Below are positions 30,256 to 40,000 of a DNA stretch of 64,000 nt, one piece after another. A program made the translations under genes and the position numbers. Within the stretch, counting starts at the first letter, position 1, and every line of letters starts with the position of its first letter. The notes beneath the pieces were generated by a model. That model was not told the origin of the DNA. It did not search any database and saw only the letters and a list, made by a program, of their open reading frames with translations. The stretch is from Thioalkalivibrio paradoxus ARh 1. Its GTDB lineage: Bacteria > Pseudomonadota > Gammaproteobacteria > Ectothiorhodospirales > Ectothiorhodospiraceae. The DNA is taken from positions 2,640,501 to 2,704,500 of the forward strand of contig NZ_CP007029.1 in NCBI RefSeq assembly GCF_000227685.2, read 5' to 3'.

Positions 30256-32583
30256 ATGACCGTCCTGCATACCCTGGGCATGCCGCGCATCGGGGCAAAC
30301 CGCGAGCTCAAGTGGGCACTCGAGAACTACTGGAAGGGATCGGGTAACGCCGACGCGCTACTGGGCGTCGCGCGCGAGCTGCGTGCCCGTCACTGGGCCC
30401 TGCAGGCCGACGCGGGTTGCCGCTATGTCGCGGTCGGCGACTTTTCCCTGTACGACCACGTGCTGGACATGAGCACCCGCCTGGGTGTCGTCCCGGCACG
30501 GTTCGCAGGCACGAACGATGGCGTGGAGCTCGACACCGTGTTCCGGATGGCCAGAGGACGGGCACCGTCCGGCAGACCCGCCTTCGCCTGCGAGATGACG
30601 AAGTGGTTCGACACCAACTACCACTATATCGTGCCGGAACTGGCACCGGACCAGCGCTTCGCACTTTCGCGCGCGGATCTGTTCGAACACGTCGAGGAAG
30701 CGAAGAGTCTGGGCTATCGCCCAAAGGCCGTGCTGACGGGTCCGCTGACCTGGCTCTGGCTGGCCAAGGCCCGCGTCGGACTGAACAAGCTCGGCCTGCT
30801 CGATGCCCTGACCCAGGCCTATGGAACGATCCTGGCCCGCCTCTACGCGCAGCAGGTGGAATGGGTACAGCTCGATGAACCGATCCTGGCTTTGGACCTG
30901 CCGGCGGCCTGGCGCATTGCATTCGAACACACCTACCACGGCCTGCAGCGGACGCACCCGCGCATCCTGGTGGCCAGTTACTTCGGCGGCCTGGGGGACA
31001 ACCTGGTGACTGCCGCCCGGTTGCCCATTGCCGGCCTTCATGTCGACGGTGTCAGCGCCCCGGACGAACTGGCACAGGTTGCGGACTGGCTGCCCCGGCA
31101 CAAGGTGCTTTCCGCGGGCTGCGTGGATGGAAGGAACGTCTGGCGCAGCGATCTCGGCGCCGTGCTGGACCGCCTCGAGCCGCTGCAGGCGCGGCTGGGC
31201 GACCGGCTGTGGCTCGCACCGTCCTGCTCGCTGCTGCACGTGCCCCTGGATCTGGCCACCGAATCCGAACTCGATCCCGAGCTCCGTTCCTGGCTGTCGT
31301 TCGGCCGGCAGAAACTCGAGGAACTGAGTCTGCTGGGCCGGGCGCTCGAGCGCGGGCGCGCACCCGTGGCCGAGACCCTCGCCGCCAACCGCAGCGCGCT
31401 GGCCACGCGCCAGGCGTCGGCACGCGTCGTCCGGCCGGAGGTGCGGGCGCGGCTGGCCGCCATCGATTCCGGCGATGCACGCCGGCCTTCCCCCTATCCG
31501 CAGCGCGCCCGGGTCCAGCAGACATGGCTGCAGCTGCCGGCCTACCCCACCACGACGATCGGCTCCTTTCCCCAGACTGCGGCGATCCGCACCGCCCGCC
31601 GGGACTTGCGTTCCGGCCGCCTGAGCCGGGAGGGCTACGAGACGCGCATGCGCGGCGAGATCGCCGATGCCGTGGCCGCCCAGGAACGGCTGGGCCTGGA
31701 CGTGCTGGTACACGGTGAGGCGGAGCGCAACGACATGGTCGAGTATTTCGCCGAGCAACTGTCCGGATACGCGATTACCCGGGGCGGCTGGGTGCAGTCC
31801 TACGGGTCCCGTTGCGTGAAACCCCCGATCATCTACGGCGACGTGGCCCGCCCGTCGCCGATGACGGTGGCCTGGAGCCGGTTCGCCCAGTCGCTCACCA
31901 AGAGGCCCGTGAAGGGCATGCTCACCGGTCCGGTCACGATGCTGAAATGGTCGTTCGTGCGCGACGACCAGCCGCGGTTCGTGACCGCCCGCCAGATCGC
32001 ACTGGCGCTGCGCGACGAGATCGCCGATCTGGAGGCCGCGGGCATCGGGATCATCCAGGTCGACGAACCGGCGTTCCGGGAGGCGCTGCCGCTACGCGCG
32101 GGCGATCGCGACCGGTACCTCGAAGAGGCGGTGACCGCGTTCCGGCTGGCCACCGCGGTCGCCTCCGACCGAACGCAGATTCACACGCACATGTGCTATT
32201 CGGAGTTCAACGACATCATCGCCGCCATTGCGGCCCTGGACGCGGACGTGATCACCATCGAGACCGCACGCTCCGACATGGAACTCCTGGATGCATTCGC
32301 CGAGTTCGAGTACCCGAACGGGATCGGTCCCGGCGTATACGACATCCATTCGCCCAACGTACCCGATGTCGACGCGATGGTGGGGCTGATGCAGAAGGCC
32401 GCGGCGCGGATCCCCGCGGACCGCCTTTGGGTGAACCCCGACTGCGGCCTGAAGACGCGAGCCTGGCCGGAGGTCGAGGCCGCGCTGGCCCGGATGGTGG
32501 AAGCGGCACGCAGGCTGCGCACGGCAGGACACACGGAGGCCGTTGGGAGTGGCGTCGGTGTGGGTTCCACTGCCGTCCGGTAG
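30256..32583 (+). CDS. metE: Cobalamin-independent methionine synthase MetE
   Basis: A 775-residue enzyme transferring the methyl of 5-methyl-tetrahydropteroyltri-glutamate to homocysteine; cytosolic. The N-terminus [17 protein letters not shown] and the second-domain start [13 protein letters not shown] show the duplicated barrels. Zinc ligands are visible as HTHMCYSEF (His and Cys), [12 protein letters not shown] and the final [17 protein letters not shown] precedes the ATG by about 9 nt. Regulated by the divergent metR. Full length and intact. Confidence 0.97.
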   Translation: MTVLHTLGMPRIGANRELKWALENYWKGSGNADALLGVARELRARHWALQADAGCRYVAVGDFSLYDHVLDMSTRLGVVPARFAGTNDGVELDTVFRMARGRAPSGRPAFACEMTKWFDTNYHYIVPELAPDQRFALSRADLFEHVEEAKSLGYRPKAVLTGPLTWLWLAKARVGLNKLGLLDALTQAYGTILARLYAQQVEWVQLDEPILALDLPAAWRIAFEHTYHGLQRTHPRILVASYFGGLGDNLVTAARLPIAGLHVDGVSAPDELAQVADWLPRHKVLSAGCVDGRNVWRSDLGAVLDRLEPLQARLGDRLWLAPSCSLLHVPLDLATESELDPELRSWLSFGRQKLEELSLLGRALERGRAPVAETLAANRSALATRQASARVVRPEVRARLAAIDSGDARRPSPYPQRARVQQTWLQLPAYPTTTIGSFPQTAAIRTARRDLRSGRLSREGYETRMRGEIADAVAAQERLGLDVLVHGEAERNDMVEYFAEQLSGYAITRGGWVQSYGSRCVKPPIIYGDVARPSPMTVAWSRFAQSLTKRPVKGMLTGPVTMLKWSFVRDDQPRFVTARQIALALRDEIADLEAAGIGIIQVDEPAFREALPLRAGDRDRYLEEAVTAFRLATAVASDRTQIHTHMCYSEFNDIIAAIAALDADVITIETARSDMELLDAFAEFEYPNGIGPGVYDIHSPNVPDVDAMVGLMQKAAARIPADRLWVNPDCGLKTRAWPEVEAALARMVEAARRLRTAGHTEAVGSGVGVGSTAVR

Positions 32584-32614
32584 GCAGCGGAAGCAGGCCT
32601 CGCGGCGTGCAGGC

Positions 32615-32638
32615 GCCCTCGAGTCTAGACTCGAGGGC
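32615..32638. repeat. Perfect 24-nt palindrome downstream of metE
   Basis: The 12-nt arm GCCCTCGAGTCT is followed directly by its exact reverse complement, with no loop. It contains CTCGAG, TCTAGA and CTCGAG in a row and the otherwise rare CTAG. There is no T tract. It lies 32 nt after the metE stop and 97 nt before the nitroreductase start, so it could be an operator for the latter or a cruciform-type transcript end. Confidence 0.6.
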
Positions 32639-32734
32639 AGAGAAGCGTTGCAAACGGCATTCGTGCCGACGGGACAGCGGCCTGTCCGCTTGCGACGCGG
32701 GCAACACATACCACTGCGGGACCGGGAGGACGTG

Positions 32735-33418
32735 ATGCACCGATGGCTGATTGCTATGCTGATGGTATTGGCGTCCCTGCAGGCCCAGAGCGATATGCAA
32801 TCCGGCGCGAACACTGCGATCGACCTCCCCGAGCCGCGGCACACGGGCACGGTGAGCATCGAACAGACGCTGGCCGAGCGCCGGTCGGTACGCAGCTTCG
32901 CGCCCGGGGCGCTGGACCTGGACCAGGTCGCGCAACTCGTCTGGTCAGCCCAGGGCGTGACCCGGCGCGCGGACGGCTTGCGTACGGCGCCGTCGGCCGG
33001 GGCGACGTACCCGCTCGAGATCGACCTGCTGGTCTCGGGGATGGCGGAGATTCCCGACGGCGTGTATCGCTACGATCCCGGTCGGCACCGCCTGGAGCGC
33101 CGGATCGAAGGGGATCTGCGCCGCGCCCTGCACGATGCGGCATTGCGCCAGTCGCCCATTCTCGCCGCCCCGGTCGTAATGGTCATCTCCGGCCAGGTCT
33201 CGCGCACCGCGCGGCGCTACGGCGCCAGGGCCACGCAGTACATGTTCCTGGAGGCGGGACACGCGGCGCAGAACGTCTACCTGCAGGGAGTCGCGCTGGA
33301 CGTCGGGACCGTCGTGATCGGGGCGTTCCACGACCACGAGGTCGCCACCCGACTCCAGCTTCGCGATGGCGAGCAGCCGTTGTACATCCTGCCGCTGGGG
33401 CGAACGGCCTCACGTTGA
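32735..33418 (+). CDS. Exported SagB/ThcOx-type nitroreductase
   Basis: A 227-residue FMN-binding nitroreductase-fold protein with an N-terminal hydrophobic segment (WLIAMLMVLASLQAQ) that looks like a signal peptide. The fold shows the FMN-phosphate motif LAERRSVRSFAPGALDL, LVWSAQGVTRR, the APSAGATYPLEI motif typical of SagB-type oxidases, and FLEAGHAAQNVYLQGVALD. GGGAGGA lies 5 nt before the ATG. SagB relatives often act on peptide substrates, but no peptide-maturation partner is nearby. Its last codons are duplicated 188 bp downstream beyond an inverted-repeat element. Confidence 0.82.
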   Translation: MHRWLIAMLMVLASLQAQSDMQSGANTAIDLPEPRHTGTVSIEQTLAERRSVRSFAPGALDLDQVAQLVWSAQGVTRRADGLRTAPSAGATYPLEIDLLVSGMAEIPDGVYRYDPGRHRLERRIEGDLRRALHDAALRQSPILAAPVVMVISGQVSRTARRYGARATQYMFLEAGHAAQNVYLQGVALDVGTVVIGAFHDHEVATRLQLRDGEQPLYILPLGRTASR

Positions 33419-33597
33419 CGGTCATGGCGCGGGCAGCCACCCGCGATGATGAAAGACGCGTAGGGCGGAAAAGGCCGAAGGCCGTCATCCGCCAGCTGGC
33501 GCTGGGGCGCCCCCGGGCTCCTGGGCGGCATGAACGCCGTGTGGCGGATGACGCTGCGCCATTCCGCCCTACGAGACTGCCGCTGGGGCGAACGGCC
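33389..33597. repeat. Nested inverted-repeat element between 21-bp direct repeats
   Basis: GTAGGGCGGAA (33460-33470) is the exact inverse of TTCCGCCCTAC (33562-33572), and inside it GTCATCCGCC (33484-33493) is the inverse of GGCGGATGAC (33543-33552). This resembles a REP/MITE-like palindromic element of 113 bp. It is flanked by a direct repeat of 21 identical bases, CTGCCGCTGGGGCGAACGGC plus C, at 33389-33409 (the 3' end of the nitroreductase gene) and 33577-33597. Similarity continues for about 10 nt after each copy. Confidence 0.7.
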
Positions 33598-33663
33598 GCA
33601 CGCTAACTGCCGCGCCGAAACGCGAACCGATGCCCCGCTAGCAGCCCCAAGTCCGACAGGCTG

Positions 33664-35691
33664 CTAGACCAGATCGCGGGGTATCCGGACGTCCCAGTTG
33701 CGCGAGTAGACGCGGCGCTCGCCCTCGTAGGCGTCGAGCTGGGCATGCAACAGGAACTCGGTCGGCGTCGACGTGAGCACGGTGCGCGTCACGGTACGCA
33801 CGGACCAGTCCCCACGCCGGAAACCGCGTTCCCAGAGGGTCTCGCCTCGCGTGGAGTTGACATCGTCGCCTTCGTAGCTGTACCACTCCAGCGCCTTGCG
33901 CTGCATCTGGAGACCCAGTGCCTCCAGGAGCACGGTTCCCTGGTCGTTCACTACCTCGAGCGTCGACCGGTCTTCCGCGAGATCACGGGTCACCCGCCAG
34001 TGGTGCGCCTGAGGCGTCAGCTGGCGAACCGGGGTCGATGCTGGGGCACCCTCGGGCTCCGGAAAAACGATCGCAGCGTCTTCTGCATCCCGCGGCGGAC
34101 GCACCGGCAGCAGCAGACGACTGGCACCGGTGGTGACCCGCAGACAGACCGGCTGCGGAGCCGGCCAGGCCAGCGGCCAGTACGAAGTCGACAGCGAAAG
34201 CCGCAACCGGTGCCCCGCCGGAAAGCGCTGCGCCACGTCGTTGAACTTGATGCGCACCCGGTACACCCGGCCCGGCTCCAGCGGCGCCGGGGACTCTGAA
34301 CTGTCGCGGTGGGTCAGATTGAGCAAACCGTAGGTGACGCGGGTCGCCTTGTCGTCGGAGGCCACATCGGACAGGCGCGCGGCGACCATGGCCACCGGCC
34401 GGTCCACGGTCAGCTGCAAGTCCAGCTTCGCGGCACCGAGGATTTCCAGCGGTTCGTCCAGCGGTGCGCTGGTGAAAACCATCGCGCCGCCGTCTTCCTC
34501 GCGCTGGTCGTGGGGCAGATCGGGGGTCGCGGCATACGAGCACCATTTGCCCGCGAACAGGCCGACGCTGAGCGGGGAACGCAGCGTCATCACGCGCTCC
34601 GTGACTGCCTCGGACTCCGGCTCCAGGGTGCCCGGCCAGGCCAGCGTGAAGAACTCCCGGTGCACCTGTGGCGATGGCCATCCAGGCTCACCGACCCACC
34701 AGCCCGGGCGCTCGTCGTAATACGTCGTCGGAGGCACGCTGTCCTGCATCCATGCGCGCAGCATCGGCTCGTTCATGATCCCGGTCTCGCGCCCCTTCAG
34801 CCAGCGATCCCACCAGCGCAGGCACTCCTGCAGGAAACCGATGGCCGGCCCGGGAACGCCCTGGTGCGGATACTTGTGGCTCCAGGGGCCCACCAGCCCC
34901 AGCCGCGGCACCTGCAGATTCGCCAACAACCGGAATACCGCGTTGGAATAGCCGTCGGCCCAGCCGCTGACCGCCATCACCGGGCACTGTACCGCGGACC
35001 AGTCCTCGCAGATCGAGCCATGCCGCCAGTAGTCGTCGCGCCGCTGGTGGCGCAGCCACTGCTCCAGCCAGAAGCCGCTGCCCTCGAGGCGCTGGAACCA
35101 GAGGTCGCGCCATTGCGGACCGACGATTTCGGGGTCCGGAGGCAGCGAGTTGTACGCGAACATCGTCGAGGCCCAGGAGAGATTGTCCCCGAGCAGACAG
35201 CCGCCCATGTGATGTACGTCGTCGGCGTAGCGGTCGTCGGTGGAACAGACGCTGACCACCGCCTTGAGTGCCGGCGGGCGCATCGCGGCGATCTGCAGGC
35301 CGTTGAATCCGCCCCAGGAGATCCCGATCATCCCGACGCCCCCGCTGCACCACGGCTGCTCGCTGATCCAGCGGATCACCTCGACGCCGTCGTCGAGTTC
35401 CTGCTGCAGATACTCGTCCTGCAGCACGCCCTCCGAGTCACCGCTGCCCCGTAGGTCCACGCGCACGCAGGCGTAGCCGTGGCCGGCGAAATAGCGGTGG
35501 ATCCCATCGTCGCGCATGCGCGTGGAATCGCGCCGCCGATAAGGAATGTACTCCAGGATCGCCGGCACCGGGTGCTTCGGAGCATCGGCCGGATGCCAGA
35601 TCCGGGCGGCCAGCCGCACACCGTCGGACATCGGGATCCAGACATGCTCCAGTTCCCGAACCTGAACCGGAAGATCGGCGACCACCCTCAT
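33664..35691 (-). CDS. CocE/NonD family serine hydrolase
   Basis: A 675-residue alpha/beta-hydrolase of the X-Pro-dipeptidyl-peptidase/cocaine-esterase type. The nucleophile is the Ser in MIGISWGGFNG near residue 125, the acid in VSGWADGYSN, and the His in GPWSHKYPHQG. The C-terminal 240 residues form the jelly-roll PepX_C domain (RLRLSLSTSYWPLAWP). No signal peptide. The family cleaves amide or ester bonds of small or dipeptide-like substrates. Its ATG overlaps the stop of the ATP-grasp gene (ATGA), so the two are co-translated and probably share a metabolite. Confidence 0.9.
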   Translation of the reverse strand: MRVVADLPVQVRELEHVWIPMSDGVRLAARIWHPADAPKHPVPAILEYIPYRRRDSTRMRDDGIHRYFAGHGYACVRVDLRGSGDSEGVLQDEYLQQELDDGVEVIRWISEQPWCSGGVGMIGISWGGFNGLQIAAMRPPALKAVVSVCSTDDRYADDVHHMGGCLLGDNLSWASTMFAYNSLPPDPEIVGPQWRDLWFQRLEGSGFWLEQWLRHQRRDDYWRHGSICEDWSAVQCPVMAVSGWADGYSNAVFRLLANLQVPRLGLVGPWSHKYPHQGVPGPAIGFLQECLRWWDRWLKGRETGIMNEPMLRAWMQDSVPPTTYYDERPGWWVGEPGWPSPQVHREFFTLAWPGTLEPESEAVTERVMTLRSPLSVGLFAGKWCSYAATPDLPHDQREEDGGAMVFTSAPLDEPLEILGAAKLDLQLTVDRPVAMVAARLSDVASDDKATRVTYGLLNLTHRDSSESPAPLEPGRVYRVRIKFNDVAQRFPAGHRLRLSLSTSYWPLAWPAPQPVCLRVTTGASRLLLPVRPPRDAEDAAIVFPEPEGAPASTPVRQLTPQAHHWRVTRDLAEDRSTLEVVNDQGTVLLEALGLQMQRKALEWYSYEGDDVNSTRGETLWERGFRRGDWSVRTVTRTVLTSTPTEFLLHAQLDAYEGERRVYSRNWDVRIPRDLV

Positions 35692-37034
35692 GCGTTTTCT
35701 CCCACCTTCGTACCGGCCTCGGATTCATTCACCCCGGCGAACTGCAGCGGCAGCTGGGCGAGCACTTGCTGGTAGATCTGCTCCAGTGCCGCATGGCTTT
35801 CGGCGCCCACGAAGACCACGGCCACCTCGTAGCTGTAGCTGTCCTGGAAGCGCAGTTCGGCAAGCTGCATCCCCTCGGTCACCTCGATCTCGATCACCAC
35901 ACCGGGGAACGCCGACTCGATGGCCTCGATCTCGGCCTCGGTGGGGACACGCACCACCCGTGCATCCTCGTAGCGCCGCAGCATGAACTTCGCGGCACAG
36001 GCGAAACGGCCCTGCCGGCTCGGCATCCGCGGGCGCCGGCCGAGCCCCAGGTCGATCATGACCTGGTGGTGGTAACAGCCGTCGACCATCTGAAACAGCG
36101 GCGCATGCGATTTGGAGATCCGGCAATTGATCTCCAGAAGCCAGATCCGGTCACGATCCTCGTCCCAGTAGAACTCGATATTGAACGGCGCATCGTCGTA
36201 GCCGACCTGCCGGATCACCCGAGCCGCAATCTCGCCCATATGCCGCTGCACTGGCTCGGGCAGCGTCGACGGATACTCGTAGCGCGAGAACGACGACCCC
36301 GCCCGGCCCTCACGCAGGGAGTCGACCGTACCGTAGATCTGCACGTCGCCGTGCCAGGAATAGCCCTCCAGCGTGCACTGCCGGCCGGTCGAGATCAGCG
36401 ACTCGGCGATGCAGTGGTTGCCATCGATCGATCGAATCTCGGGCGGCAGCGTCGCGTGGTCGAGCAGCTCGTTGAAGGGGTCGCCGAAGCGGCGGATCCC
36501 GGACCGAATGCGTGCGATCGCAGCGCGGAACTCATCGGCATCGCGGACCAGGAAACCGAGGTGCGAGAGCACCGACTTCACGGGTTTGATCCAGAAAGGA
36601 AAATCCAGCGTCACCTGGGAGAGCGGCTGGGGCGCAAACGGATCCACAGCACAGAAGGCCGGGATATGTTCGGGCACCACCCGCGCCTGTTCCAGGCGGC
36701 TCCAGTACTTGTGTTCGCACTTCAGCACCGACTCCAGCGTGGGGCCGGGCAGCCCGACTTCGGCGCGCAGGATCGGCAGCACGGTGCTGACCGGGAAATC
36801 CCAGTAGCCGACCACCGCGCCCACCCGGCCGGGGAACTCCTGCAGGCGGCGACGGCCCCGATCCAGGAGCTCCCGGACCGGGAACCGCTCGCCGCACTTG
36901 AGCTGCCGATGCGTGAACAGTGGATGGAACGCGTACTCGTTGGCACCGGGAAGGCTGCACAACTGCGCCAGGTGGAACGCGTCGAGACCCACCACGAAGA
37001 TGTGGAGCGGGTCGGGACTGTCGGAAACGGGCAT
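35688..37034 (-). CDS. ATP-grasp domain ligase of unknown substrate
   Basis: A 448-residue cytoplasmic protein. The first 120 residues form a Rossmann-like preATP-grasp region (HIFVVGLDAFHLAQL). The ATP-grasp core follows with FPFWIKPVKSVLSHLGF, a Gly-containing lid region and the Mg-binding DRIWLLEINCRISKSHAPL near residue 290. The C-terminal 110 residues may bind substrate. It fits carboxylate-amine/thiol ligases forming amide links, but the product is unknown. It is the first gene of a pair with the CocE/NonD hydrolase, coupled by a 4-nt overlap. Confidence 0.85.
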   Translation of the reverse strand: MPVSDSPDPLHIFVVGLDAFHLAQLCSLPGANEYAFHPLFTHRQLKCGERFPVRELLDRGRRRLQEFPGRVGAVVGYWDFPVSTVLPILRAEVGLPGPTLESVLKCEHKYWSRLEQARVVPEHIPAFCAVDPFAPQPLSQVTLDFPFWIKPVKSVLSHLGFLVRDADEFRAAIARIRSGIRRFGDPFNELLDHATLPPEIRSIDGNHCIAESLISTGRQCTLEGYSWHGDVQIYGTVDSLREGRAGSSFSRYEYPSTLPEPVQRHMGEIAARVIRQVGYDDAPFNIEFYWDEDRDRIWLLEINCRISKSHAPLFQMVDGCYHHQVMIDLGLGRRPRMPSRQGRFACAAKFMLRRYEDARVVRVPTEAEIEAIESAFPGVVIEIEVTEGMQLAELRFQDSYSYEVAVVFVGAESHAALEQIYQQVLAQLPLQFAGVNESEAGTKVGENA

Positions 37035-37416
37035 CGCAATTCACCCTGGTTCACCGGTAGCTTCAGGACAGCCGCCGGCTCCGCGAGTGACCCGGGATTG
37101 AGCGGAGCCGCGCGCTCTCGTTCTTGACTGCATACACCTTTAAAGTGTAGTGGATTCTTCAGGTCCCAGCCGCCGGACAGCCGGGCGTCTCCCGCCATCC
37201 GACCCGTTCTGCCCAAGGGTGTCTGGCACGCTAGGGAAAACCGCCGCGACCCCGGATTTCGGTGACAGGCATCGTGTGCTTCATCCGAGCGCCCCCCAGC
37301 CACGCCAGCTCCCGGCCCCATCGAACCAACCCGCGCCGACGCGGTCTTCTGCTGAGAGCCGATCCCCGGCCGTCTGCCGGACGTTCCTCCCCCATTCCAT
37401 CGAAACGGAAAGGCCT
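37035..37416. other. Divergent intergenic region
   Basis: 382 bp between the ATP-grasp gene (minus) and the membrane protein at 37417 (plus). It holds a short AT-rich patch at about 37128-37152 with the near-palindrome ACACCTTTAAAGTGT, the best candidate promoter or operator for the ATP-grasp/hydrolase pair. The in-frame plus-strand ORF from 37150 is low-complexity and not believed. Nothing else was recognised. Confidence 0.35.
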
Positions 37417-37890
37417 GTGACCGAACCCACGATTCAGCGCGGCACCCTCTGGTTCTGGATGATTCTCAGCCTCGGGGTCGCCGTCGCGATCATCACACTC
37501 GGGCTGGGCCTCGAGCCTCATGGCGCGGCAGTACTGCGGGCACCACTCAGTGCGCCGGCGGCCGGTGCCTTCGGCTTCGGGATGCTGATGGTCTGGGCCG
37601 CCTACGCCTACGCGCTCTCGGCCGGGCGCGCCGCCGGTTCGCAAGAGATCGCACTGGCCACGCTGAACCTCGGCCTGCCGCTGGCGCTGATGCTGCTGTG
37701 GCTGGGCGGGCTGCATGCGCTGAGCATTTTCGCGGCTGCCGCGTGGGCGGCGAGCCTCCTGGCGCTGGGGATTCGGCTGGTCCAGCGGGAACCGCTCGCG
37801 GGCCTGATGATGTTGCCCATCTTTGGCGCCAGCCTGACCGCGACCCTGCTGTCGTTGACGCTCTGGCTGATGCCGGCAGCGCCCCACTGA
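37417..37890 (+). CDS. Multi-spanning membrane protein (weak TspO/MBR resemblance)
   Basis: A 157-residue, very hydrophobic protein with about five membrane helices (WFWMILSLGVAVAIITLGLG, then a Gly/Ala-rich second helix, and so on). A GTG at 37417 with AAGG just upstream gives VTEPTIQRGTLWFWM; the longer frame from 37150 is Arg/Pro-rich filler. The size, five-helix plan and APLSAPAAGAFGFGMLMVW segment recall TspO/MBR proteins, but the tryptophan-rich motifs of that family are mostly missing. Function unassigned. Its position between two minus-strand genes means it is probably monocistronic. Confidence 0.6.
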   Translation: MTEPTIQRGTLWFWMILSLGVAVAIITLGLGLEPHGAAVLRAPLSAPAAGAFGFGMLMVWAAYAYALSAGRAAGSQEIALATLNLGLPLALMLLWLGGLHALSIFAAAAWAASLLALGIRLVQREPLAGLMMLPIFGASLTATLLSLTLWLMPAAPH

Positions 37891-38101
37891 TCCCGCGGCA
37901 ACCGTTGCGGATCCTGCTACAGATCCATCACCCGCACGAGCTCCGGACGCACGTCGCACCAGCCCAGGCAGTCGTCCTCGAGGTACCGTTCCTGGCGCTG
38001 AGCGAAGCGCGCCTCGCGTTTCCTGTCATCCGCGGCAGACGGTGTTCAGCGAAGGAACCAGCGTGGTCACGACCCGGCTCCCTGGCTGCGGGGCTGCCGC
38101 T

Positions 38102-38563
38102 TCACTCAAGCACGCGCCAGCTACCATCGGGCTGGCGGCAGGCGGTGCCGTAGACCTGTTCGACACGCCCGCCGATCATCGCATCGACCGTGTATTCCCG
38201 ACACGGACCCGTAGCGGCTTCAAAGGTCCGCGTAGGGGTGACCTGGTACTGAACCCCCGAGTCCGGGTTGACCCAGGCGGTCGATACGCCCGTGCGGACG
38301 CTTTCCAGTGTCTGCGCGGTCCTGAGCCGGTCCATATCATCCATGGTCCGGCCGACCGCGCCACCGATGGCCGCGCCCGCCAGCGTACCTGCAATGATCG
38401 CCGCGTCGCGCCCAGTGCCCGCACCGATTTGTCGGCCGAGCACACCACCCAACACACCGCCGATCACCATACCCACCTGTTCCTGAGGCACCTGATACGT
38501 GGCGCAGCCGGGCAAGGCGACACCCGCGGCCAACAGAAGGGAGGCGAAAATCTTGCCTTGCAT
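38102..38563 (-). CDS. Glycine-zipper outer-membrane lipoprotein
   Basis: A 153-residue lipoprotein (LLAAGVALPGC lipobox, Cys near residue 20) with a glycine-zipper membrane motif (GMVIGGVLGGVLGRQIGAG and IIAGTLAGAAIGGAVG) and a C-terminal domain with two cysteines (PCREYTVDAMIGG, GTACRQPDGSW) ending WRVLE. This matches the 17-kDa surface-antigen (Rickettsia-type) / RT0821-like family of outer-membrane proteins. Role in envelope integrity is likely but untested. No operon partner. Confidence 0.85.
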   Translation of the reverse strand: MQGKIFASLLLAAGVALPGCATYQVPQEQVGMVIGGVLGGVLGRQIGAGTGRDAAIIAGTLAGAAIGGAVGRTMDDMDRLRTAQTLESVRTGVSTAWVNPDSGVQYQVTPTRTFEAATGPCREYTVDAMIGGRVEQVYGTACRQPDGSWRVLE

Positions 38564-38812
38564 CGAACGACCTCCATCGACGGAACCAATGTCTGCCTCA
38601 AGGGGTTATAGATCACAACCACGCGACGTGCCCGCGCCCGCGGCGGCCATGTCGACCTGCGCCCCGCTCGGGAGACGGGTGCGCGACGCGGCATCGCCCG
38701 CCTCGGCTACGCGCCTCGCTGCCCGGCATCGGGACATGGCCAACTCGGGCAGTGAGCGCGAGCTGGAACCGACATGCGGCCCACGGTCGATCCGAACGAG
38801 CCGGCAATCAGG

Positions 38813-39997
38813 TCAGGAAGGCGGTATCGTCCCTCGGCCCCGACTCCGGTCGAGGAAAATCGCGAACGCCGCCCCCTGGAGCATGAATAGCGGCAGCGCA
38901 TATTTTTCCCAGGGCATGTAGCTGAACGGCATCACGATCAGGAAGGCCGCAATGGCCATCCAGATGAACCGTTCGCTGTCAGGCATCTGCCGCAGCTCGA
39001 TGCCCCTCGAGCTGATCAGCCGCGCGAGCGCCCCTCCGTTGAATGCGGCAAGCAACGGGAACAGCACGAGGGCCCCGAGTCCTCCGGGAAGCAGGAAGTC
39101 GATCGCTCGGTGCAGGAAGCCCACGGTCACGATGTCGCCCATCCGCTGCACCTCGGAAACCTGCACCGGAAACGCAACAACCACGAGCATGAAGGCCACG
39201 GACGTTCCCAGCATCGGCCAGGTTCGGCGCGACCACACCAGCAGCACCAGAGGTGCAAGGTAGAGGGCTGGTGCCGCGAGGTACAAGCTGAGCGTGTTCG
39301 GATAGAACCGTAGCGCTTCGCTCGCATAGATGTCCCGCATCGCGTTAGCTGGCGCAAGACCGCCCCACAACAGCATCAGCAGGCCCAGCGGGACCATGCC
39401 GAGCACCGCCGGAATCGCGAGATCCCGAATGCCCTCCCTGCGGCTGGATGACAGGATGGCGACAACCACCAGCGCCACAGGCAGGAACACGAGGTATTGC
39501 CGGGAACAGGTCGCGACCACAATGCCGACCGTGGTCAATACCGGCCAGCGCCGGCTCACGCCGAGCGCAGCGAAGCTCAGGCCCAACAGCGCCAGCATGT
39601 CGGTAAAGACGAACACCGACAGCCCCACGAAGTACGGGTTGAGCACCACCGTGGCGAGGGCCAGGAACACGAAGACCGCGGAGCGTACCTGGTCGCGCAG
39701 AAAGGCGTACCAGGCCAGGGCGGTCACGGCCGCGACGATCGGCGACAAGAGCCGGAGTTCCGCTGTTCCGAATCCAGCGAGATGGCCCCAGGCCGCATAC
39801 ACGAGATACGTGAGAGGCCCGGTCATCTCGGGGTAGGATCGCAGCAACTCCCAGGTGATCCCCTCGCCGAACAAGCGAACCGTTTCGAGAAAGTGCTCCT
39901 CGTCGCCCCAGGGCGGATGGTTGCGCAGTGCGGCCCAAAGGAGCATCGGAGCAGCCACAAGGGCAAGCTGGACCGCCTGTACGGTGCGCTGCGACAA
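38813..39997 (-). CDS. Polytopic membrane glycosyltransferase-like protein (GT-C type)
   Basis: A 394-residue protein with about ten membrane helices. Near the N-terminus a luminal acidic motif WGDEEHFLETVRLF follows the first helix, as in GT-C (GT39-like) enzymes that use polyprenyl-phosphate sugars. A second acidic-free loop carries RSYPEMTGPLTYLVY. The start is a TTG at 39997 with GGGAG 8 nt upstream; no ATG suits. It follows a flippase-like remnant and an FAD oxidoreductase on the same strand, which suggests a lipid-linked sugar or polyprenyl pathway that has partly decayed. Confidence 0.75.
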   Translation of the reverse strand: MSQRTVQAVQLALVAAPMLLWAALRNHPPWGDEEHFLETVRLFGEGITWELLRSYPEMTGPLTYLVYAAWGHLAGFGTAELRLLSPIVAAVTALAWYAFLRDQVRSAVFVFLALATVVLNPYFVGLSVFVFTDMLALLGLSFAALGVSRRWPVLTTVGIVVATCSRQYLVFLPVALVVVAILSSSRREGIRDLAIPAVLGMVPLGLLMLLWGGLAPANAMRDIYASEALRFYPNTLSLYLAAPALYLAPLVLLVWSRRTWPMLGTSVAFMLVVVAFPVQVSEVQRMGDIVTVGFLHRAIDFLLPGGLGALVLFPLLAAFNGGALARLISSRGIELRQMPDSERFIWMAIAAFLIVMPFSYMPWEKYALPLFMLQGAAFAIFLDRSRGRGTIPPS

Positions 39998-40000
39998 CGT

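Noticed and set aside
33460-33572. CRISPR-like or transposon reading of the nested repeats at 33.5 kb
   Set aside because: Only inverted repeats with no spacer series, no cas genes and no transposase nearby; better described as a REP/MITE-like palindrome.
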